Shown piece after piece: positions 8,127 to 14,660 of a stretch of 19,095 nt of DNA. Below the pieces are notes generated by a model, which was not told where the DNA came from, ran no database searches, and saw only the letters and a list, made by a program, of their open reading frames with translations. The stretch is from Salinisphaera sp035690525 (lineage in GTDB: Bacteria; Pseudomonadota; Gammaproteobacteria; Nevskiales; Salinisphaeraceae). Position 1 is the first letter of the stretch; each line of letters opens with the position of its first letter. The stretch covers positions 1 to 19,095 of the forward strand of contig NZ_DASSKM010000141.1 in NCBI RefSeq assembly GCF_035690525.1. The letters run 5' to 3'. Made by a program: the position numbers and the translations under genes.

Positions 8127-8154
8127 TTGCCATCTACAACTTTTGTTGTATTTT
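8127..8154 (+). promoter_or_regulatory. Predicted glpD promoter
   Basis: TTGCCA (8127-8132; 5/6 to the -35 consensus) and TATTTT (8149-8154; 4/6 to the -10 consensus) are 16 bp apart in the only AT-rich part of the glpR-glpD intergenic region. The spacer contains a small inverted repeat, TACAAC-TTTT-GTTGTA (8135-8150). The predicted start of transcription falls inside the GlpR operator that begins at 8156. Confidence 0.45.
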
Positions 8155-8155
8155 T

Positions 8156-8173
8156 GTTTTCGCTTTCGAACTC
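8156..8173. promoter_or_regulatory. GlpR operator O1 at glpD
   Basis: GTTTTCGCTTTCGAACTC matches the perfect glpS palindrome at 14 of 18 positions, with the two TTCG cores in the same register. It covers the predicted transcription start of glpD, about 35 bp upstream of the start codon. Confidence 0.65.
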
Positions 8174-8175
8174 TA

Positions 8176-8193
8176 AGGTTTTAATCCGAACAT
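8176..8193. promoter_or_regulatory. Possible second GlpR operator O2 at glpD
   Basis: AGGTTTTAATCCGAACAT matches the glpS palindrome at 12 of 18 positions, mostly in the right half (AATCCGAACA against AATTCGAACA). Its centre is exactly 20 bp, about two helical turns, from the O1 centre, which would place two repressor molecules on the same face of the DNA. Confidence 0.4.
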
Positions 8194-8207
8194 TAAACAG
8201 GCCTGAC

Positions 8208-9737
8208 ATGAGCGCTCGGCAAATATATGACTTGATCGTAGTCGGTGGCGGGATCAACGGCGCCGGCATTGCCCGCGACGCGGCCGGCCGCGGCCTATCG
8301 GTTCTGCTCTGTGAAGCGGACGATCTGGCCAGTCATACATCCTCGGCCTCGACCAAGCTCATTCACGGCGGCCTCCGTTATCTGGAACATTACGAATTCA
8401 AACTCGTGGCCAAGGCCTTGTCGGAACGCGAAATTCTGCTCAAGGCCGCGCCGCACATCATTTGGCCGATGCGCTTCATCCTGCCGCACCAGAAACATCT
8501 GCGCCCGGCCTGGATGATTCGTACCGGGTTGTTTCTCTACGACCATCTCGGCGGCCGTCAAACTTTGGCCGGGTCGCACGGCGTGAAGTTCGTCGACCAC
8601 CCGGCCGGCGCGCCATTGAAGCCCGACTTCAACAAAGGCTTCGTTTATTCCGACGCCTGGGCTCAGGACGCCCGCCTGGTCGTGCTCAATTGCATGGACG
8701 CGGCGAACCGCGGCGCAACCGTCATGACGCGTACCGCTTGCGAATCCGCACGTCGCGACGGCGAGGGCTGGCAGATCACCCTCAAAACCGCGGACGGCGA
8801 GACCATCGAAACGCGAGCGCGAGCGCTGGCGAATGCGGCCGGACCTTGGGCGGTGCATTTTCTCGATCATATAGTCGCGATGGATCACCCGTACGCTCTG
8901 CGGTTGATCAAGGGCAGCCACATCGTCGTGAATAAACTGTTCGATCACGACTACGCCTATATTTTTCAGCAACCTGACGGGCGCATTGTGTTCGCCATTC
9001 CCTACGAACAAGACTTTACCCTAATCGGCACCACCGATATCGAGCACGAGGGCGCGCCCGGCCAAGTCGCGATCGATGCCGACGAGGTGGCCTATCTGTG
9101 CGAATCGGCGAATCGGTATTTCAAACGTTCGATCGGGCCGGATAACGTGGTCTGGAGCTACTCGGGCGTTCGTCCCTTGCTCGACGACCGTCGGGACAAT
9201 GCCAGCGAGATCACCCGCGATTACCGTATCCAGCTCGATACCGAGGGTGGCGCGCCACTGCTCAACGTGTTCGGTGGCAAGCTCACCACTTATCGGCGCT
9301 TGGCCGAGGACGCGGTCGATCAACTTGCGCCGCAACTGGGCAACCGGAGCAAGGCCTGGACCGGCGATGGTCATCCGCTGCCCGGCGGCGACCTATCCAC
9401 CCCGCAACGCCTGCTCGAATTGCTGCAACAAAGCCATCCCTTCCTGGCCCGCGATATGGCCTATCGCCTAGTCTTCCACTATGGCACCAGGGTGTACGAA
9501 ATTCTTGGTGCCGCGACAGATCTGGAAGATCTGGGCGAGCACTTCGGCGCCGGGTTGTATGCCGCCGAAGTCGACTATCTACGCGAACACGAGTGGGCGC
9601 GCACGGCCGAAGATATCCTTTGGCGCCGCTCCAAGCTGGGCCTGCGCCTGAATGAGAACGAGGCGCGCCGGCTGGGTGAATATCTCAGCCAACCGGCGGT
9701 AAAGCAGGTGGTCTCGAAATCCACGCAATCGGTCTAA
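8208..9737 (+). CDS. glpD: Aerobic glycerol-3-phosphate dehydrogenase GlpD
   Basis: A 509-residue FAD enzyme that oxidises glycerol-3-phosphate to dihydroxyacetone phosphate at the inner face of the cytoplasmic membrane and passes electrons to quinone. The FAD dinucleotide-binding motif is GGGINGAG (13-20), followed by SSASTKLIHGGLRYLEHYEF. IRLIKGSHIVV-like (LRLIKGSHIVV), IGTTD, YSGVRPLLDD and VFGGKLTTYRRLAE blocks match E. coli GlpD along its full length, and the C-terminal ...AEDILWRRSKLGL segment is present. I chose the ATG at 8208 because it gives the standard N-terminus; the in-frame extension to 8127 would run through the promoter and operator. The ribosome-binding site is modest (CAGG). 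It is the first gene of the glpD-F-K group and divergent from glpR. Confidence 0.97.
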   Translation: MSARQIYDLIVVGGGINGAGIARDAAGRGLSVLLCEADDLASHTSSASTKLIHGGLRYLEHYEFKLVAKALSEREILLKAAPHIIWPMRFILPHQKHLRPAWMIRTGLFLYDHLGGRQTLAGSHGVKFVDHPAGAPLKPDFNKGFVYSDAWAQDARLVVLNCMDAANRGATVMTRTACESARRDGEGWQITLKTADGETIETRARALANAAGPWAVHFLDHIVAMDHPYALRLIKGSHIVVNKLFDHDYAYIFQQPDGRIVFAIPYEQDFTLIGTTDIEHEGAPGQVAIDADEVAYLCESANRYFKRSIGPDNVVWSYSGVRPLLDDRRDNASEITRDYRIQLDTEGGAPLLNVFGGKLTTYRRLAEDAVDQLAPQLGNRSKAWTGDGHPLPGGDLSTPQRLLELLQQSHPFLARDMAYRLVFHYGTRVYEILGAATDLEDLGEHFGAGLYAAEVDYLREHEWARTAEDILWRRSKLGLRLNENEARRLGEYLSQPAVKQVVSKSTQSV

Positions 9738-9764
9738 TAAATCGGTGACGAAATACGCAAAGCA

Positions 9765-9831
9765 TAATGATTTCGTGCGCGCGGCCCGTCGCGCACCCGT
9801 GCCGCGCGCTCTACAACGAGCCGAAGCGGCT
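9765..9831 (+). other. Competing GC-rich hairpins in the glpD-glpF intergenic region
   Basis: The 216-bp gap 9738-9953 contains two perfect stems that share bases and cannot form together: GTGCGCG/CGCGCAC (9775-9781 with 9790-9796) and GCGCGCGGC/GCCGCGCGC (9777-9785 with 9801-9809). A third small stem AGCCG/CGGCT follows at 9819-9823/9827-9831. No T-tract follows, so none is a standard terminator. The remainder of the gap is more AT-rich and includes ATTACC-GG-GGTAAT at 9865-9878. A separate glpF promoter could lie there, but I see no convincing hexamer pair and no clear GlpR operator. Confidence 0.4.
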
Positions 9832-9953
9832 TGTATTAGTACTCCGAAAAGGTTTGTCTATTTGATTACCGGGGTAATAAGTAGAGTTGCCCAGCGACAA
9901 CTTGGCTACCTACCGTCAATATCAGGTCATTATCGGCGATATGCAGGTGCGAT

Positions 9954-10775
9954 ATGGCTCGACAATATCTGGGCGAGCTCGTTGCGGAAGCCGCCGGCGT
10001 ATTCATCATCGTGGTTTTCGGCGACAGCGCGTCCGCCATGTATTTTCTCTACGACCCCAGCCCTTATATGCATGCTTACTGGGGTGTGGCGATTTCCTGG
10101 GGCCTCGCGGTCACGATCGCGATTTATGTCACCGCCTCGGTGACCGGCGCCCATGTAAATCCGGCGGTGACCCTCGCTTTCGCCTGTTTTCGCGATTTCG
10201 AGTGGAAGAAGGTCGTGCCCTACTGGCTGGCGCAGACCATCGGCGCGTTGGTCGCCGCCGCTATTGTCTATGCCCTGTTTTATCCCGTCATCGATCATCT
10301 GTTGGCCGCGCACCACACCGTGCGCAGCGCCGATACCGATATCGCACAGAAAACCGCCGCCGTGTTCTTCACCCATCCCAACACGCACATCACGACCATG
10401 CATGCCTTCATGGACGAAATCATCCTGACCGCACTGCTGGTATTCGGTATTTTCGCGATCACCGAGCAATACAACGACATGGCGCCGATGGCCAATTCGG
10501 GTGCGTTCATGATCGGTCTGCTGGTCGCGCTCATCGGTGCGTCGATGGGCTATCTTGAAGCCTGGGCCATCAATCCAGCGCGCGATTTCGGCCCGCGCGT
10601 ATTCGCCTGGTTGGCCGGCTGGGGCTATCAGGCGTTTCCCTCGCCGAAGGATTATTGGTGGGGGCCGATCGCCGGACCACTGATCGGCGGCGTCGTCGGT
10701 GGCGCTGCTTACCAGTGGCTCATCCGGCCGTTTCTGCCGGCCCGCGCGGGCGCCGATCCGGACGACGCCGAATAG
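9954..10775 (+). CDS. glpF: Glycerol uptake facilitator GlpF (aquaglyceroporin)
   Basis: A 273-residue MIP-family channel for passive glycerol entry across the inner membrane, with about six transmembrane helices. Both half-helix motifs are present: GAHVNPAVT (Asn69-Pro-Ala) and INPARDFGPR (Asn207-Pro-Ala-Arg-Asp). The Asp211 that follows the second NPAR is the feature separating glycerol facilitators from water-only aquaporins. The length and the FAWLAGWG block match E. coli GlpF. The ATG at 9954 is preceded by AGGTG about 6 bases upstream. The gene sits between glpD and glpK, 41 bp before glpK, which suggests that glpF and glpK are co-transcribed. Confidence 0.95.
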   Translation: MARQYLGELVAEAAGVFIIVVFGDSASAMYFLYDPSPYMHAYWGVAISWGLAVTIAIYVTASVTGAHVNPAVTLAFACFRDFEWKKVVPYWLAQTIGALVAAAIVYALFYPVIDHLLAAHHTVRSADTDIAQKTAAVFFTHPNTHITTMHAFMDEIILTALLVFGIFAITEQYNDMAPMANSGAFMIGLLVALIGASMGYLEAWAINPARDFGPRVFAWLAGWGYQAFPSPKDYWWGPIAGPLIGGVVGGAAYQWLIRPFLPARAGADPDDAE

Positions 10776-10816
10776 GCTGTGCACATCATCATCGCCATAT
10801 CCCCGAGGAGTCAGCC

Positions 10817-12319
10817 ATGAATAAGAAATATATTCTCGCCATCGATCAGGGCACGACCAGTTCGCGTTCGATGCTGTTCGATCACGGCGGCCGGATATCG
10901 GGCGTCGCTCAGCGTGAATTCGAACAGATCTTTCCGCGCCCGGGCTGGGTGGAGCACAACCCGCGCGAGATCATGACCAGCGTGCTCACCACGCTGACCG
11001 AGGTGATCAACAACAGCGAGGTGGACGTCTCCGAAATCGCGGGCATCGGCATCACCAATCAGCGCGAGACCACCGTGGTCTGGGACAGGAACTCGGGCCA
11101 TCCGGTGTATAACGCCATCGTCTGGCAGTCGCGCCATTCGGCCGAGATTTGCGACCAGCTACGCGAAGCCGGCCACGCCGAGATGATCCGCGACAAGACC
11201 GGCCTGGTAATCGATGCTTATTTCTCCGGCACCAAACTCAAATGGATCTTCGACAACGTCGAGGGCGTGAAGGAAAAAGCCGACAACGGCGACCTCCTGT
11301 TCGGCACCATCGACTCCTGGCTGATCTGGAACCTGACCGGCGGCGAAGTGCACGTCACCGATGTGACCAATGCCTCGCGCACGATGATGTTCAATATCCA
11401 CGAACGACAGTGGGACAGCGAATTGCTCGAGCTGTTCGGCGTGCCCGAATCGATGCTGCCGGAAGTGAAGTCTTCCAGCGAAGTCTATGGCAATGTGCTG
11501 CCCAAGTACTTCTTCGGCAACGAACTGCCGATCGCGGGCGTCGCCGGCGACCAGCAGGCCGCCCTGTTCGGCCAGGCCTGCTTCGAACCCGGCAAGGCCA
11601 AGAACACCTACGGCACCGGCTGCTTCACACTCATGAATACCGGCACCGAGGCCACGGCCTCGGACAACGGTCTGCTCACTACCGTGGCCTGGGAAATCGA
11701 CGGCCAACTCGAATACGCCCTGGAAGGCAGCGTATTCGTGGCCGGCTCGGTCATCCAATGGCTTCGCGACGGACTGCGCATGCTGGGCAAGGCCTCGGAC
11801 TCGCAAGACTACGCCGAACGCGCCGGCGACAACGACGGCGTGTATCTGGTGCCGGCCTTCACCGGGCTCGGCGCGCCGTACTGGGATTCCAACGTGCGCG
11901 GCGCGATGTTCGGGCTGTCCCGCGGCACGACCAAAGAACATTTCATCCGTGCGGCGGTGGAATCGCTGGCCTACCAAAGCACGGACGTGCTGCTCGCCAT
12001 GCAGGCCGACGCCGACCTGAAACTGACGGAGCTGCGCGCCGACGGCGGCGCGATCGCCAACGATTTCCTCGCCCAGTTCCAGGCCGACATCCTCGGCGTC
12101 GAGGTGCTGCGCTGCGAAGTCAACGAAACCACGGCGTTGGGCGCGGCTTATCTGGCCGGGCTCGCGCTCGGCTTCTGGGAGTCACGCGAGCAGATCGCCG
12201 AACAATGGGTGATCGAGCGCCGCTTCGAGCCCGTCATGAGCGAAGACAAGCGCCGCAGCTACTACGCGGGCTGGAAACGCGCCGTAGAAGCCACAATGGG
12301 CTTTCGCGTCGATTCATAA
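10817..12319 (+). CDS. glpK: Glycerol kinase GlpK
   Basis: A 500-residue FGGY-family kinase that traps glycerol as glycerol-3-phosphate using ATP in the cytoplasm. Residues align without gaps to E. coli numbering over the first half: Asp10 in IDQGTTSSRS, glycerol contacts Arg83-Glu84, Tyr135 and the catalytic Asp245 in GVAGDQQAALFG. The second FGGY signature is seen around RADGGAIANDFLAQFQADIL. The loop that binds fructose-1,6-bisphosphate in E. coli keeps Gly234 but has Glu at 236 instead of Arg. The phospho-histidine site of Firmicute GlpK is absent. The ATG at 10817 has GAGGAG 6 bases upstream; the longer in-frame ORF from 10655 lies inside glpF. A strong terminator follows. Confidence 0.97.
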   Translation: MNKKYILAIDQGTTSSRSMLFDHGGRISGVAQREFEQIFPRPGWVEHNPREIMTSVLTTLTEVINNSEVDVSEIAGIGITNQRETTVVWDRNSGHPVYNAIVWQSRHSAEICDQLREAGHAEMIRDKTGLVIDAYFSGTKLKWIFDNVEGVKEKADNGDLLFGTIDSWLIWNLTGGEVHVTDVTNASRTMMFNIHERQWDSELLELFGVPESMLPEVKSSSEVYGNVLPKYFFGNELPIAGVAGDQQAALFGQACFEPGKAKNTYGTGCFTLMNTGTEATASDNGLLTTVAWEIDGQLEYALEGSVFVAGSVIQWLRDGLRMLGKASDSQDYAERAGDNDGVYLVPAFTGLGAPYWDSNVRGAMFGLSRGTTKEHFIRAAVESLAYQSTDVLLAMQADADLKLTELRADGGAIANDFLAQFQADILGVEVLRCEVNETTALGAAYLAGLALGFWESREQIAEQWVIERRFEPVMSEDKRRSYYAGWKRAVEATMGFRVDS

Positions 12320-12342
12320 AAACGCCGTTGCAGCCGGCACAC

Positions 12343-12382
12343 AAAGCCCCGTCGTGGCAATACGGCGGGGCTTTTTTCTTTT
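12343..12382 (+). terminator. Rho-independent terminator after glpK
   Basis: AAAGCCCCG and CGGGGCTTT form a 9-bp stem, extended inwards by a T-G wobble and CGT/ACG around a GGCAAT-type loop, then TTTTTTCTTTT. It starts about 24 bp after the glpK stop and separates the glycerol genes from the aldehyde dehydrogenase. Confidence 0.92.
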
Positions 12383-12421
12383 CGACGCCGCGCGTCGAGG
12401 CGTCTGGGTGTGGCCGCCCGC

Positions 12422-12437
12422 CGCCACAGCTGTGGCG
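12422..12437. promoter_or_regulatory. Palindrome, candidate enhancer site of the sigma-54 promoter
   Basis: CGCCACAGCTGTGGCG is a perfect 16-bp palindrome about 75-90 bp upstream of the -24 element at 12511. A further GTGGC half-site lies at 12410-12414. This is the usual distance for an activator of sigma-54 RNA polymerase. No activator gene is present in the window, so the protein that binds is unknown. Confidence 0.45.
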
Positions 12438-12485
12438 ATCGGGGCGGCCTGCCGTCGCCCGGCCATGCCGCCGGAGCCCCGATCG
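12436..12485. repeat. 10-bp inverted repeat upstream of the aldehyde dehydrogenase gene
   Basis: CGATCGGGGC (12436-12445) and GCCCCGATCG (12476-12485) are perfect inverted arms around a 30-base GC-rich centre. It abuts the palindrome at 12422-12437 and lies just upstream of the sigma-54 element. With no T-tract it is not a standard terminator. It could be a second regulator site or could aid looping; this is inference. Confidence 0.4.
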
Positions 12486-12510
12486 TCGGCCCCGGCCGCC
12501 GCCCGTTCCA

Positions 12511-12527
12511 CTGGCGCGAAATTTGCG
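12511..12527 (+). promoter_or_regulatory. Sigma-54 (-24/-12) promoter of the aldehyde dehydrogenase gene
   Basis: CTGGCGCGAAATTTGCG fits the YTGGCACGrNNNTTGCW consensus at all but two positions, with the obligatory GG and GC exactly 10 bases apart. The predicted start is near 12537, giving a leader of about 90 bases. It stands in a 306-bp gap (12320-12625) that otherwise holds the glpK terminator and two palindromic elements. Confidence 0.6.
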
Positions 12528-12625
12528 CTATCACTGGTAAACGGCGTTCGAAGATAGACACGTCGGCCGCTCCGCGTGACGGCGCGGCCGGAACACGTTA
12601 AAGAACACATAAGAGGAGATGCACC

Positions 12626-14137
12626 ATGTGCGCAGTCGCAGCCCGCGAAGTCGAACTCGAATCCAGCGTTCGGGAATTCATCGACCAACCCAGAAACATG
12701 CTCATCGGCGGACAATGGGTCGCCGCCGAATCCGGCAAGACCTTCGAGGTTTACAACCCCGCGACCGATGAAGTCGTGGCCCATGCGCAATCGGCGGAAA
12801 AGGCCGATGTCGACAAGGCGGTGAAAGCCGCGCGCAAGGCCTTCGATGACGGGCCCTGGACGCAGATGTCGCCCGCCGAACGCGGCCGCATCGTATGGAG
12901 GATCGGCGACCTGATCATGGAACATCAGGAAGAACTGGCCCAACTCGAAGCGCTGGACAACGGCAAGCCGATCGCCATCGCCCGCGCGGCCGACGTGCCG
13001 CTGGCGGCCGAGCTGTTTCAGTACATGGCCGGCTGGGCCACCAAGCTCAACGGCGAGCAGATCGGCATCACCGTGCCCTACGCGCCCGGTGCGGCGTGGC
13101 ACGCCTACACCCGGCGCGAACCGGTCGGCGTTTGCGGCCAGATCATCCCCTGGAACTTCCCGTTGCTGATGGCCGCCTGGAAACTTGGCCCGGCGCTGGC
13201 CTGCGGCAACACCGTGGTCATGAAGCTGGCCGAGGAAACGCCGCTGTCCGGCTTGAAACTCGCCGAGATCATGCAGGAAGCCGGCGTGCCCGACGGGGTG
13301 GTCAACATCCTCACCGGCTTCGGTGAAGAAGCCGGCGCGCCGATCGCCGCCCATCCGGCTGTCGATAAGATCGCGTTCACCGGCTCTACCGAAGTCGGCC
13401 GGCTGATTGTCGACGCGGCCAAGGGGAATCTGAAGAAGGTCTCGCTCGAACTCGGCGGCAAGTCACCGAATATTATCCTTGACGACGCCGACCTGGAAAA
13501 AGCCATTCCGGGCGCGGCCAACGCCATCTTCTTTAACCACGGCCAATGCTGTGCCGCCGGATCACGTCTGTTCGTGCACGAGTCGATCTACGATCAGGTT
13601 GTCGAAGGCGTGGCGGATTTCGCCCGCAATATCAAGCTCGGTCCGGGGCTGGATCCGGAAACCCAGATGGGCCCGCTGGTTTCGCGCACCCAATTCGACC
13701 GCGTTACCGGCTATCTGGACGCCGGCAAGAAACAGGGCGCGCGGGCAGCGGCCGGCGGCGAACGCGGCGAAGGCAGCGGCTATTTCGTCGAACCAACGGT
13801 GCTGGTCGACGTCGCCGACGACATGAGCGTTTATCAGGAGGAAATCTTCGGACCCGTGGTCGCGGCGACGAAGTTCTCCGATGTCGACGCCGACCTCATC
13901 AAGCGCGCCAACGACACGGTCTTCGGCCTGGCTTCCGGCGTGTGGACGCAAGACATCGGCAAGGCCCACAAGCTGGCGGCCAAGATCCGCGCCGGCACGG
14001 TGTGGGTGAACTGCTACAACATCTTCGACGCCGCCCTGCCCTTCGGCGGCTTCAAGCAGTCCGGTTGGGGGCGCGAAATGGGCGAACAGGTGTTGAACAA
14101 CTACACCGAAACCAAGTCCGTGGCTGTGTCGCTGTAA
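12626..14137 (+). CDS. NAD-dependent aldehyde dehydrogenase (ALDH superfamily, class 1/2-like)
   Basis: A 503-residue cytoplasmic enzyme oxidising an aldehyde to its acid with NAD(P)+. Catalytic residues are present: Asn177 in IIPWNFP, Glu275 in VSLELGGKSP and Cys309 in NHGQCCAAGSR. Lys200 and Glu203 (VVMKLAEE) are the pair that usually marks a preference for NAD+, as Glu203 hydrogen-bonds the adenosine ribose. GSTEVG (253-258) is the nucleotide-binding turn. The length is standard. The ATG at 12626 follows AGAGGAG. Its substrate cannot be read from the sequence; phenylacetaldehyde, acetaldehyde and other FeaB/ALDH2-type substrates are all possible. It is a single-gene unit between two terminators, behind a sigma-54-type promoter, so its link to the glycerol genes is doubtful. 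Confidence 0.93.
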   Translation: MCAVAAREVELESSVREFIDQPRNMLIGGQWVAAESGKTFEVYNPATDEVVAHAQSAEKADVDKAVKAARKAFDDGPWTQMSPAERGRIVWRIGDLIMEHQEELAQLEALDNGKPIAIARAADVPLAAELFQYMAGWATKLNGEQIGITVPYAPGAAWHAYTRREPVGVCGQIIPWNFPLLMAAWKLGPALACGNTVVMKLAEETPLSGLKLAEIMQEAGVPDGVVNILTGFGEEAGAPIAAHPAVDKIAFTGSTEVGRLIVDAAKGNLKKVSLELGGKSPNIILDDADLEKAIPGAANAIFFNHGQCCAAGSRLFVHESIYDQVVEGVADFARNIKLGPGLDPETQMGPLVSRTQFDRVTGYLDAGKKQGARAAAGGERGEGSGYFVEPTVLVDVADDMSVYQEEIFGPVVAATKFSDVDADLIKRANDTVFGLASGVWTQDIGKAHKLAAKIRAGTVWVNCYNIFDAALPFGGFKQSGWGREMGEQVLNNYTETKSVAVSL

Positions 14138-14158
14138 CACCCCGCTGCGCTGGATATC

Positions 14159-14185
14159 GGCCGGCCCTTCGGGGCTGGCTTTTTT
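14159..14185 (+). terminator. Rho-independent terminator after the aldehyde dehydrogenase gene
   Basis: GCCGGCCC and GGGCTGGC pair (one G-T wobble) around a TTCG tetraloop closed by C-G, followed by TTTTTT. It lies 22 bp after the stop codon. Confidence 0.92.
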
Positions 14186-14266
14186 GGTCTCGCCCCAGGA
14201 TTTGAACGGCCGGGCATGTGCTTGCCTTCAGGTCCTCAAACCCGAATGACGTTATTCACCGCCGAA

Positions 14267-14295
14267 TTGCGTTTATCGCAACATGTCCATAATAT
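14267..14295 (+). promoter_or_regulatory. Predicted ars operon promoter
   Basis: TTGCGT (14267-14272) and TAATAT (14290-14295) are spaced by 17 bp. The predicted start of transcription (about 14301-14303) falls on or next to the arsR start codon at 14303. Confidence 0.5.
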
Positions 14296-14308
14296 TAGAC
14301 ATATGGAC
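14283..14308. promoter_or_regulatory. Probable ArsR operator overlapping the arsR start
   Basis: Two nested inverted repeats lie here: GTCCATA (14285-14291) with TATGGAC (14302-14308), and ATGTC (14283-14287) with GACAT (14298-14302). They span the -10 element and the first codons of arsR, as expected for autorepression by a dimeric SmtB/ArsR regulator. The exact register cannot be decided from sequence. Confidence 0.5.
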
Positions 14309-14650
14309 GAGAAAAATGCTATCGAGCGCTTTTCGGCGCTGGCTCAGGAAACCCGGATCGCGGCTTTTCGTCTGCTGGTTCGTCACGAGCCGAACGGTCT
14401 GCCAGCGGGCGAAATCGCACGGCTGCTGAATGTGCCTCACAACACAATGTCCGCGCATCTCGCCGTGCTGACCCGCGCCGGACTCACTGTACCGCAGCGC
14501 CAGAGCCGATCGATCATCTATCGCGCCCATCTCGCGCACATTCAGGAAACCGTGGGGTTTCTCGTTCGCGACTGCTGCGCCGGCCGCCCCGAAGTCTGTC
14601 AACCGTTACTCGACTCGCTGGCCGGCTGTGCCTCCGCCTCCCATCAATAA
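14303..14650 (+). CDS. arsR: ArsR-family arsenite-responsive repressor
   Basis: A 115-residue winged-helix repressor of the SmtB/ArsR family. The DNA-binding helix-turn-helix is seen at PAGEIARLLNVPHNTMSAHLAVLTRAGL (about 34-61). The ELCVCDL arsenite site of plasmid R773 ArsR is absent. Instead a C-terminal cluster Cys91-Cys92-X6-Cys99 (DCCAGRPEVC) is present, resembling the separately evolved As(III) site of Acidithiobacillus-type ArsR. I chose the ATG at 14303 because family members start close to it. In-frame ATGs at 14216 and 14246 also lack ribosome-binding sites and lie upstream of the predicted promoter. No Shine-Dalgarno sequence precedes 14303. It is the first gene of arsR-C-H-B, 10 bp before arsC. 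Confidence 0.9.
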   Translation: MDEKNAIERFSALAQETRIAAFRLLVRHEPNGLPAGEIARLLNVPHNTMSAHLAVLTRAGLTVPQRQSRSIIYRAHLAHIQETVGFLVRDCCAGRPEVCQPLLDSLAGCASASHQ

Positions 14651-14660
14651 GGACCGCCTC

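Noticed and set aside
8135..8160. TACAAC/GTTGTA followed by T-rich sequence as a terminator
   Set aside because: The stem has only six weak pairs and no plus-strand gene lies upstream to terminate, as glpR is divergent. The T-rich part is better read as the -10 and operator.
9865..9878. ATTACC-GG-GGTAAT as another GlpR operator for glpF
   Set aside because: It lacks the TTCG cores shared by the glpS and glpD sites; it is kept only as an unexplained repeat.
11149..12540. A 463-codon plus-strand frame inside glpK
   Set aside because: Arg-rich out-of-frame translation of glpK continuing past its terminator. The kinase frame is fully intact and recognisable.
12314..13354. A 346-codon frame on the minus strand over the aldehyde dehydrogenase gene and its promoter
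   Set aside because: Antisense shadow of the dehydrogenase reading through the glpK terminator, with no family features.
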